Of a DNA stretch of 64,000 nt, positions 28,627 to 36,372 are shown piece by piece (the first letter of the stretch is position 1; the number at the start of each line of letters is the position of its first letter). The DNA is taken from assembly GCF_009177065.1 (NCBI RefSeq), contig NZ_WEZF01000011.1, forward strand, positions 124,001 to 188,000, written 5' to 3'. Position numbers and translations under genes: made by a program. The notes under the pieces were generated by a model. The model ran no database searches. It was not told where the DNA came from and saw nothing but the letters and a program-made list of their open reading frames with translations. The stretch comes from Tautonia marina (GTDB lineage: Bacteria > Planctomycetota > Planctomycetia > Isosphaerales > Isosphaeraceae).

Positions 28627-29742
28627 ATGAAAATTGAAAAAATCGAAGCCATCCCTGTCTCTGTCCCGCTCAAGGCGGGCCTCACCACCAAGACCGCGCA
28701 CGGTGACCACATCACCTCCGACTACGCCATCATTCGCGTCATCACCGATGACGGAATCGTCGGCCTGGGCGAGGCCACCGTCTCCGCCATCTGGAGCGGC
28801 GAGACGAGCCAGTCCACCGTTGCCGCGGTCGATGCCTTCCTTTCTCCCGCCCTCCGCGGCATGGACCCGACCCGCCTGCACTCCTGCCGAGCCGTCATGG
28901 ACCGCGCCCTCAAGGCAAACCCCTTCACCAAGGCCGCCGTCGAGATGGCCCTCTGGGACGTGGCCGGCAAGGCCGCGGGCGTGCCCGTCCACCAGCTCCT
29001 CGGCGGCAAGGTCCGCGACCGCATCCGCACCAAGATGATGATCGGCGCCTTCGAGCCTCCCCAGGCGGTCAAGCTGGCCGAGACCTTCCTCGGCTGGGGC
29101 GTCACCTGCCTGAAGGTCAAGGTCGGCATCGACCCGATCGGCGATTTCGCCCGCGTCAAGGCCGTCCGAGAGGTCGCTGGCCCCGACATTCCCATGACCG
29201 TTGATGCCAACTGCGGCTGGGACGTTCCCGCCGCTCGCCTCGCCCTCCGCCTGCTCACGCCGCTCGACCTGCTCGTCGCCGAGCAGCCGCTCACCCCCGC
29301 CCTCGACGACGCCACCCGAGAACTGCGGACCATCGGCCCCGCCATCATGGCCGACGAGAGTGTCTGGACCGCCATCGACGCCATGCGAGTCTGCCGAACT
29401 CAGGCCGCCGATGTCATCAGCCTTTACCCCGGTAAAAACGGCGGCCTGCTCGCCTCGATCGAGATCGCCCACATCGCCGCCGCCGCCGGCCTGCCGTGCC
29501 ACATGGGCAGCAACCTCGAACTCGGCATCGCCAGCGCCGCCATGATCCACCTCGCCGCCGCCGTGCCCAACATCAAGAGCGAGCGCTTCCCGGCCGACAT
29601 CCTCGGCCCCAAGTACCACGAGTCCGACCTCCTCACCTCCCCCCTCGACCTCGGCCCCGAATCCGCGGGCGTGCCCGATACCCCCGGACTCGGAATCGAT
29701 CTGGATGAAGCAGCGCTTGCGCGCTTCCGCGTTGATCGCTGA
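28627..29742 (+). CDS. Enolase-superfamily enzyme, muconate lactonizing / dipeptide epimerase-like
   Basis: 371 residues. N-terminal capping domain (about 1-125) and modified TIM barrel. TCLKVKVGID gives K163-x-K165; TVDANCGW (D193), AEQPL (E219) and MADES (D243) are the Mg ligands; LYPGKNGG gives K270. The paired lysines place it in the muconate-lactonizing-enzyme subgroup, which includes dipeptide epimerases, o-succinylbenzoate synthases and cycloisomerases. No sequence feature fixes the substrate. 11 bp after the amide-hydrolase-like gene; last gene of the sulfatase run. Confidence 0.9.
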   Translation: MKIEKIEAIPVSVPLKAGLTTKTAHGDHITSDYAIIRVITDDGIVGLGEATVSAIWSGETSQSTVAAVDAFLSPALRGMDPTRLHSCRAVMDRALKANPFTKAAVEMALWDVAGKAAGVPVHQLLGGKVRDRIRTKMMIGAFEPPQAVKLAETFLGWGVTCLKVKVGIDPIGDFARVKAVREVAGPDIPMTVDANCGWDVPAARLALRLLTPLDLLVAEQPLTPALDDATRELRTIGPAIMADESVWTAIDAMRVCRTQAADVISLYPGKNGGLLASIEIAHIAAAAGLPCHMGSNLELGIASAAMIHLAAAVPNIKSERFPADILGPKYHESDLLTSPLDLGPESAGVPDTPGLGIDLDEAALARFRVDR

Positions 29743-29771
29743 GCCGAGTCTCTACCCGATCCCTTCCATCC

Positions 29772-29810
29772 CCCTCTCCCCGCTCGCGGGGAGAGGGCCG
29801 GGGTGAGGGG
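29772..29810. repeat. Dispersed palindromic hairpin copy, possible terminator
   Basis: An 11-bp perfect stem (CCCTCTCCCCG / CGGGGAGAGGG, loop CTCG) is followed by CCGGGGTGAGGGG, the flank typical of this repeat family. It lies 30 bp past the stop of the enolase-type gene, between convergent operons, and could terminate transcription from either side. The rest of 29743-29997 shows nothing coding. Confidence 0.55.
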
Positions 29811-29997
29811 TCCGAGCGTTCAACGCCACGCTCATCCCTCTGTTCGCCCTCCTCACCCGACTCGGGAGCGAGGAAGAACGACGACAACCAGGAATGGATA
29901 CCGTGCGAACGACAAAGCGACAAGCATGAACATGCTTATGATCCGGCGTCGCTGGAGTCGTGCCGACCCCAGCAGGCACGCCCCAACTCACCCAAAA

Positions 29998-31491
29998 TCA
30001 CTCATCTCCTGATCCGATCGCCCGATCGAACAGATTCTTCGTGATTCGTTGCACCCGCTCGTCCGGCCCATGCGGGCGGCTCCAGTGCGACCAGGGCAAC
30101 ACATGCCCCGGAGGAGTCGACAGCCCCTGCGCCCAGAAGATCGTCGATGCGTTGAACACAAAATTCTCCTTCGGCCCCGGATAGATCGTCGCCGTCCATT
30201 GCTGGGGGCGCTCACCACCGACCCAGGCGGTCCCTTCGGCGACCACTTCAAGTCCCGGAATGTCCGCCGGATCACCGTGATATTCCCAGCCAATCAGACC
30301 GGGAATCCGCTCCCCCGCCTTCACGCCGGTCCCTTCGAAGATCCAGTGATCCGGCTTTGTGATCACCCAGTCGCCGCCGCCGTTCACCGGCTCGACGTTG
30401 CGGGCACCCATGAGCAAACCTTCATCCGGACCTCGCTCGGGGAAGGGGCCGTGATCGCGCTCTCGATTGACGGCGTAGTCATTGTCCGCGCCGTACGGCC
30501 CACCTCGGAAGATGATCCGATTCGCTCGGCCGTCCGAACTGGGCATGAATGGCGTCACCCAGCAGACACTGTTCCCCGAGAAGAACAACAGCGATACCCC
30601 CGCGTCTCGCATCGCTTCCACGCTGCGAAACTGACGAATGTCCCAGTATTCATCATGCCCAACACTCACGAACGTCTTGCACTTCAACCCTCGATCGGGC
30701 GTAATCATATCGCTGTTGGAACAATACGTCACATCGTACCCATGCTGTTCCAACCAGTAGGCCAGGGGAAACTCGAACGGCAGGAATTCTCCCGACCCGA
30801 AGGTCAACGGGTCATTCACAACCCCATTGAACTGCGCTTCTCTCCCATACGGCCGGTCGAAACTGACGTTGGCCCAGGGCCCTTGATTGCCTTTCGGATG
30901 CGTGTAGACCGAATAATTGTTCGGCCATGTGTTGTACGCCTGCCAGGTGTTGTCGGAGCACTGAAAGAGAATGTCGGCCGGCCGATCATCCGTCACGATG
31001 AACACGACATAGCTCTGCCAGTAAGGCCGATCCTCCGCCTCCGGAATCGTCGTCAGGCGGCCAAGATACACCCCGCTCACCCAGTCATCGGGAATCGTCA
31101 ACGTTGCCGACGGCTCCCACTTGCACTCATGAACACTTTTTTCCCCAGGCTCTGGAACAGGTTGAGCCGTTCCCTCGATCGGCCCGAGGGTGGTCATCAG
31201 GCGAGCCCCCCGTCCGCCGTAATAGCCCATCCGAAAGATCTCGACCGTGAAGGGGCGGGGCGGGTCGGTCGAGATCATTAGATCGATCGTCTCTCCCGCC
31301 TTCACGCTCTGCTTCGAGCAGTACCCCTCAATCCAGGGAGACCGGAAGCCCCCGCCATCCGGACGAACCCTCGTAAGCTGCCAGTCAGTCGTGCCTGGCT
31401 TGGCGTTCTCCTCCCGGATGATCGACGAGCGACCCTCGGGCAAGGTGCCCATCAGCACGGCTGCGGAGACAATCAAGAGACTTGCGTTCAT
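29998..31491 (-). CDS. Exported N,N-dimethylformamidase-like protein
   Basis: 497 residues with an N-terminal signal peptide (NASLLIVSAAVLMGTLPEG). An Ig-like N-terminal part (GYCSKQSVKAGETIDLMIS, MGYYGGRGAR) is followed by the family core: FQCSDNTWQAYNTWPNNYSV, VSVGHDEYWDIRQF, and the C-terminal VFNASTIFWAQGL. The HDEYW motif parallels HPEYW in the homologue at 27014. It is therefore a second, periplasmic or secreted member. Its ATG overlaps the stop of the upstream cytochrome gene (ATGA, 31488-31491), so the two are translationally coupled. Confidence 0.83.
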   Translation of the reverse strand: MNASLLIVSAAVLMGTLPEGRSSIIREENAKPGTTDWQLTRVRPDGGGFRSPWIEGYCSKQSVKAGETIDLMISTDPPRPFTVEIFRMGYYGGRGARLMTTLGPIEGTAQPVPEPGEKSVHECKWEPSATLTIPDDWVSGVYLGRLTTIPEAEDRPYWQSYVVFIVTDDRPADILFQCSDNTWQAYNTWPNNYSVYTHPKGNQGPWANVSFDRPYGREAQFNGVVNDPLTFGSGEFLPFEFPLAYWLEQHGYDVTYCSNSDMITPDRGLKCKTFVSVGHDEYWDIRQFRSVEAMRDAGVSLLFFSGNSVCWVTPFMPSSDGRANRIIFRGGPYGADNDYAVNRERDHGPFPERGPDEGLLMGARNVEPVNGGGDWVITKPDHWIFEGTGVKAGERIPGLIGWEYHGDPADIPGLEVVAEGTAWVGGERPQQWTATIYPGPKENFVFNASTIFWAQGLSTPPGHVLPWSHWSRPHGPDERVQRITKNLFDRAIGSGDE

Positions 31492-34400
31492 TTGTGCGCT
31501 TCCTTATCTTGGTTCGTGGTCGGCGTCAGTTCAATGGCTCGGAGGTCCATCAACGGTCCCCGAGGTCGAGCCGCCGGGCGAATATCCAGTCGGTGCCGAC
31601 CGGCCCCCAGCGTCACCGAGCCGATCCGGGCACGCTGGTAATCGTCCCAGCCCTCGGTTCCCGCCACGGTGCCGTCCAGACGGTCGGCCCCCACCTCAAT
31701 CACGAAAGGCCCGCCCGCGCCGTCGTCCGGGCAGGCCCATTCCAGCCACACGTCGTACGTGCCTTCCTGGTCGAGCTCAAACGTCCAGGCGGCCCGGTCA
31801 TTCTCCTGAATCCACCAGCCGAGGTTCCCGTGCGTGGGCTCAAACGTCAGGCGATTTCCATAGATCTCCGCCGCATCGGCCGGGAGTCGAACGCCTCCTT
31901 CGGGAGCCGCCGTGACTCGTCTCGGCCGATTGCCGGGCACCTCGTTCGGCCGCAATCCATGCTCACGAAGGAAGGCGATCAGGTGCGCAAGCTCTTGAAA
32001 GTTGATATCCTGCTCCATTCCTTCCGGCATCAACGACTGCCCCGCGGTCGCAATCTCCTCGATCTCCGACCGCAGCAAGGTATCACGCTCTCCCCCTTGA
32101 CGAAGCAGCGCCAGTGCGTTCGAGGTTTCCTCGGCGATCAGGCCCGAAACCACCCGACCGTCGGTCGTGGCCAGCGTGTAGGCGGCATAGCGTGCCTCGA
32201 CAGCCCGGTTCGGATCAAGAATCGCCACCAGCAACGCCTCGGGCGATCGGTCCGAAAGTACCGTCAGGTCCGGTCCCACGGCGAATCCTTCGCCGTCAAG
32301 CTGATGACAGGTCGAGCAGTGCTTCGCGAAGATCGCTCGCCCCTGCTCCGGCTCGCTCCCCAACGCCAGCGCCTGCCGAGCCCGCGCGACCACCGCCGCC
32401 CGTTCTCCGTCCGAGGTTCCGAACAGCCGCTCCGCGCGTTCCCGAACCGCCTCCTCTCGATGCGTCAACAACTGCCCCCGATGCGACGGCCCGACCTCCG
32501 CCGAGGGGATTCGCCCCTCCTCCAGAGCGTCAAGCAACGCATCGCGCCAGGCTTCTCGGCTCAGCAACGTGTCAAGAATCGCTGATCGAAGCGTCGGCCC
32601 GTGCCCCTTCCACCCTCCCAGAAGCACATCAGGCACCTCTGCGCTTCCCAGTCGGCTTACGGCATCCACCGCCGCCCGAGCAATGGCAACCGGCTCCTGA
32701 GGCCGAAGCAATCCAAGCAGGACCGCGCGGTCACGGTCGCCCCCCGCCGGCTCGCGGCCCAGCAGCCGAATTGCTGCAAGCCGATCCGCCTCGGTGCGCG
32801 ACTCGTCGGCGGCCACCTGTCGAGCCTCCGAGATGAGCGACCCGATTCGATCGACTTCCGAGGTCAGCCCTGCCGAAGGCTCCGACCACCGCGTGAGCGG
32901 TAATCCCAGTCGGCCCGCCTCATCAAGCAGACTTGCCAGCATCCCCATCGCCGCCGGCCCGTCCCGCTCCGAGACCTGCTCGATGGCAGTCAGGAGCGAC
33001 CGCACCAGGCCCGCCTGCCCTTCGGAACCCGTCTCTCGCGCCGCGGCAGCAAACAGCGGACCAATCCATACATTCGCAGAGGAACGATCGCCTTCAGGTT
33101 GTGCGAGTACCGCCGACAAGATTTCCGCCGCATGGAACCGTGCCGAGCTGAGGATCGCCACCCGAAACCAGGGATCTCCTCCGTCGTTCAGGGCGAGCTT
33201 CGCCAGTGCCTTTCCGGCGCTGGGATTGGTCCAGTCTCCCAGCGCCAGGGCCGCCGCAATCCGGACACGGGGCGAGGGGTCGTCTGTCCGGCCCACGATG
33301 GCCGCGCCCACCTCGTCGCGATCCCCGTCCCCCAGCCTCGCCGCCAGGATCGCCGCCCGGCGGACTTCGGGATGCTCGTCAGCCAATGCCGATCGGATCA
33401 GCTTCGCATCCAACCCTTCAAGACAGGCCAGCGTCCAGAGCGCCTGCACCCGAGCCTCGGGCCGACGGCTTGTGCTGATCAACTGGCGCAGAGGAATGAT
33501 CGCATCCTGATCGATTTTGTGCATCAACAATCGTTGGCTTGTATCTCGTTGCCAGCCGTTCGGGCTGTCCATCGCGGCAACGAGCCCAGCCGTGTCGAGC
33601 TGGTCGAGCTTCGGGATGGCCCGAGGCGCACGATCCGAGGGCACCACGCGATAGATCCGCCCTCGGTTCTCGCCGGCCCGCAGGTCGATTCGGCGTTCCC
33701 AGTCATCGGGAATCCACTCGGGATGCTCGATGACCGCGCGTTGCATGTCGGCGATCCAGAGCGCCCCATCCGGCCCGGTCCGAATCGAGGCCGGCCGGAA
33801 CCAGTGATCGGTCGAGGCGAGGAACTCGGAGGTCTCCTCCCCCTCGGCTCGATGCCCCGAGTACGTCGCCCCCTCAGGTTCAAGCACCATTCGGTGAACA
33901 AGATTATGAACAGGCTCACTAATAAACAGATTCGATGCAAAATCCGAACCGAACAGCGTATCCCGATACGGTTCCGGACTGCAGGCCGAGGTTGCTCGGT
34001 TGGCCGATCCAGGGTCGTTGAAACGAGCCAGGGTCCGGCTGATGGGATAAAGCCTCGTATCCGGTTCCAGCACCCGGGTCGTCACCGAGGCAGCAAACGC
34101 CTGGTTCCTGCGCAGGTCGGCATCACTCAGGACCACGTGCCAGGCCCAGAGGGAATTGTTGTTGATAAACCAATCCCCCCAGTCGTTGCGCCTCCTGCCG
34201 AACTGCGACCGACCGCTTTCGGGCTCAATCGCCCCGTCGTCGGGCCGGAAGCGGATATCGCGGCCTCGGACTTCGACCGCGGCCTCGCTCCGAGTCGATC
34301 GCACGGTGCCGCCATCCGCATCGGCCGCATGGACCCAACCATCGAGCGCCAGGGAGAAGCCGTTGACCCGATGCTGCGGGTTCGCCTCTGCCAGCCCCGT

Positions 34401-34883
34401 GTAAAGCACCTCGACCCGATCGGCCCGATTGTCGCCATCGGAGTCTCTTGCATAAATGATCTCTGGCGCACAAGAAATCAGAACTCCTTCACGCCAGGGC
34501 ATAATACCATTGGGATAGGACAATTCATCGAGGAAAACGGTCGATGTGTCGTACGAGCCGTCACCGTTCGAGTCTTCCAGCACTCGGACCCGACCGCCCC
34601 CTTCGGTCCCGAGCGGATAGTCGGCCATCTCGACAACCCAGAGCCTCCCGTCGGCCGACCAGTCAAACGCGACTGGGTCCTGGACCAGCGGTTCGGCGGC
34701 CACCAGCTCGACGGTGAACCCCTCCCACACCTGGAAGCTTGCCAGTGCCTCGGCTGGCGACAGCCCTGTGCCGGAAATCAGCTCCGGCGCGGGTTCCGAT
34801 TCCTGACCTCGGGCGTCCCCTGAGAGGACGAGGCCGAGCACGGTCAAACCAAAGGTGAGCCGACGGGGGGGCCAGAGCCTCAT
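31488..34883 (-). CDS. PVC-type secreted dehydrogenase / cytochrome c with HEAT repeats
   Basis: 1131 residues. Signal peptide (about 1-26); a beta-propeller, membrane-bound-dehydrogenase-like domain (about 45-420: VAFDWSADGRLWVVEMADYP, DSNGDGSYDT, SIRTGPDGALWIADM); HEAT repeats (about 450-800); a cytochrome c motif HCSTCHQLDGEGFAVGPDL (near residue 855) ending with EQDINFQELAHLIAFL; and a C-terminal carbohydrate-binding-module-like beta domain (about 1000-1120, AAWTFELDQEGTYDVWLEW). This layout is a planctomycete/Verrucomicrobia speciality thought to oxidise sugars, though no substrate is proven. Coupled to the exported amide-hydrolase-like gene. Confidence 0.9.
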   Translation of the reverse strand: MRLWPPRRLTFGLTVLGLVLSGDARGQESEPAPELISGTGLSPAEALASFQVWEGFTVELVAAEPLVQDPVAFDWSADGRLWVVEMADYPLGTEGGGRVRVLEDSNGDGSYDTSTVFLDELSYPNGIMPWREGVLISCAPEIIYARDSDGDNRADRVEVLYTGLAEANPQHRVNGFSLALDGWVHAADADGGTVRSTRSEAAVEVRGRDIRFRPDDGAIEPESGRSQFGRRRNDWGDWFINNNSLWAWHVVLSDADLRRNQAFAASVTTRVLEPDTRLYPISRTLARFNDPGSANRATSACSPEPYRDTLFGSDFASNLFISEPVHNLVHRMVLEPEGATYSGHRAEGEETSEFLASTDHWFRPASIRTGPDGALWIADMQRAVIEHPEWIPDDWERRIDLRAGENRGRIYRVVPSDRAPRAIPKLDQLDTAGLVAAMDSPNGWQRDTSQRLLMHKIDQDAIIPLRQLISTSRRPEARVQALWTLACLEGLDAKLIRSALADEHPEVRRAAILAARLGDGDRDEVGAAIVGRTDDPSPRVRIAAALALGDWTNPSAGKALAKLALNDGGDPWFRVAILSSARFHAAEILSAVLAQPEGDRSSANVWIGPLFAAAARETGSEGQAGLVRSLLTAIEQVSERDGPAAMGMLASLLDEAGRLGLPLTRWSEPSAGLTSEVDRIGSLISEARQVAADESRTEADRLAAIRLLGREPAGGDRDRAVLLGLLRPQEPVAIARAAVDAVSRLGSAEVPDVLLGGWKGHGPTLRSAILDTLLSREAWRDALLDALEEGRIPSAEVGPSHRGQLLTHREEAVRERAERLFGTSDGERAAVVARARQALALGSEPEQGRAIFAKHCSTCHQLDGEGFAVGPDLTVLSDRSPEALLVAILDPNRAVEARYAAYTLATTDGRVVSGLIAEETSNALALLRQGGERDTLLRSEIEEIATAGQSLMPEGMEQDINFQELAHLIAFLREHGLRPNEVPGNRPRRVTAAPEGGVRLPADAAEIYGNRLTFEPTHGNLGWWIQENDRAAWTFELDQEGTYDVWLEWACPDDGAGGPFVIEVGADRLDGTVAGTEGWDDYQRARIGSVTLGAGRHRLDIRPAARPRGPLMDLRAIELTPTTNQDKEAHK

Positions 34884-35336
34884 GGCAAGCGTCTCCTCAA
34901 TCGGGCCATCGCGGGGGGAGGGGTCGGGGACTGGCGGGCAGCAATCTTCGGAGTATACCCGTCGCGCCAGGGCCGGAGCGACCCGCTACGCCCCTTTCCT
35001 GGCAGAATCTTCCTCGCGCCAGAACTCTGGTGTTCCGTGTTGATTCTGGGGTCGAGGCTGGAAATCCTCCACAAGACAAACAAACGCAAACCCAATACAG
35101 AAAATAAACTTGCGACAATCCTCTCCAAATTCGATCAAATTGGCACACCCTGTGTATTTGATTCAAGCCGAGTCGCGACCCTTCGAGACGCAACGGGTCG
35201 CAAGGTGAGGATACCGAGCCGGTCGAGCCACAGCGGGCGTTCGGGTCTGTTCGATCCGAGGCCAGACCGACCGACCGGCCCGATCTCCGTCCGGAGGACT
35301 GTCTGCCGCGATCGCATCGCAACAGGAGTGTGCACC
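34884..35336. other. Divergent intergenic region
   Basis: 453 bp between the cytochrome gene and the small secreted-protein gene. Positions about 35030-35160 are clearly less GC-rich than the surroundings, as expected for a promoter zone, but I could not define -35/-10 boxes. No coding signal seen. Confidence 0.4.
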
Positions 35337-36074
35337 ATGTCGAGGATGATTGTTACCGCAACCGTTATGACAAGCCTGATGGTCGTCGGCCTCTCGGGAA
35401 CCCAGGCGCAGGGGCAGGTGATTGACCGCAGGCTGCCGCCGATCGGGCTGGGATCGTCGGGCTTCGATCGGCACTCGGACCATCGTGCAGACCCCGGGAT
35501 CGGCTGGGCTGGAGGTGTCGCGCCGACATCGGCCCATCGATACGGGTCGACGTTCCCCGGCCACCGGGGACCGATCGGCCATCGACCGGGCGCGGGCTTC
35601 ATCCCGCAGATTCCGCGAGGGTTTCCGACCGACGTTTACCCTCCGGCCCCCGGTTTTGGTGGTCACGACCACGGCTTCGGCGCTCCATTGCCCGGCTATG
35701 GTGGGCATGGCGGCCGGGGTGGAGCCTGCCCTCCAGGGGGAGGTCACGCGCCGGTGATCGGAGTGGTCGATCAGTTGATTGGCGAGGTCGGGGCGTTCCT
35801 GGAGGTCTTCGGGCCGACGGCACACATCGTGCCGCAGGGGGAGCGGATGTACCGTGACGCGATCGACCTACACCAGGCGGCCGTCGGCTTCCGTCAGGCG
35901 GCCCTGAGCGGGGCTCCGCCGCACGAATTGAGACGGTTTCATGATCGGATGGAACGATCGTGCGGGCGGCTCGTGGCTCGGGTCAACTCGGTCGCTCGGG
36001 GCCGCTCCGGACCAAACATCGAACAGGTCCGATACATCGGCTCGCTCTGCCATCAGCTCCGGTCGTTCCTTTGA
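35337..36074 (+). CDS. Secreted Gly/His/Pro-rich protein with helical C-terminal domain
   Basis: 245 residues. Signal peptide (about 1-27, ending GTQAQGQ). Residues about 30-135 are low-complexity, rich in Gly, His and Pro (GFGGHDHGFGAPLPGYGG), with no fold expected. Residues about 138-245 are helical (VVDQLIGEVGAFLEVFG, LRRFHDRMERSCGRLVARVN) and end LCHQLRSFL. I do not recognise the family. The His-rich section could bind metal, a guess supported only by its place next to the feo operon, which faces the other way. AGGAG lies 7-8 nt before the ATG. Confidence 0.75.
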   Translation: MSRMIVTATVMTSLMVVGLSGTQAQGQVIDRRLPPIGLGSSGFDRHSDHRADPGIGWAGGVAPTSAHRYGSTFPGHRGPIGHRPGAGFIPQIPRGFPTDVYPPAPGFGGHDHGFGAPLPGYGGHGGRGGACPPGGGHAPVIGVVDQLIGEVGAFLEVFGPTAHIVPQGERMYRDAIDLHQAAVGFRQAALSGAPPHELRRFHDRMERSCGRLVARVNSVARGRSGPNIEQVRYIGSLCHQLRSFL

Positions 36075-36114
36075 CCGGCATCCACCGAGGAACCGGCGAG
36101 CAAAAGCCGGTTCC

Positions 36115-36315
36115 TCAACCCTTCCGCTGCGGGGGCGGGCCGATTCTCACGAGCGGCTCGCCCTTGCCGTGGGTCGAGGCAGCGCTCGGGCAGGAGCCGC
36201 ATCCGGAGCCGCACCCGCCTCGGGACGAGACGGCCGCGAGGCCCAAACGGGCCAGGTAGACGACCGCGACCGCCACCACGGCCAGGGCCGACAGGTCTTG
36301 CCAGTCGAACGTCAT
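36115..36315 (-). CDS. FeoB-associated Cys-rich membrane protein
   Basis: 66 residues: one N-terminal transmembrane helix (about 10-29, LAVVAVAVVYLARLGLA) and then GGCGSGCGSCPSA, with three cysteines in a C-x3-C-x2-C pattern. Small proteins of this build are commonly encoded beside FeoB and are thought to assist ferrous iron transport. It sits 57 bp after the feoB stop on the same strand, as the last gene of the operon. Confidence 0.85.
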   Translation of the reverse strand: MTFDWQDLSALAVVAVAVVYLARLGLAAVSSRGGCGSGCGSCPSAASTHGKGEPLVRIGPPPQRKG

Positions 36316-36372
36316 CGTCTGCCGTCCTTTTCGGAAACCGGGCCTCTGGAATCCCCTCCCGTCATCCGAGCC

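Noticed and set aside
18886-34883. Standard polysaccharide utilisation locus
   Set aside because: No SusC/SusD pair, polysaccharide lyase or glycoside hydrolase is in the cluster; only desulfation and downstream-type enzymes are seen.
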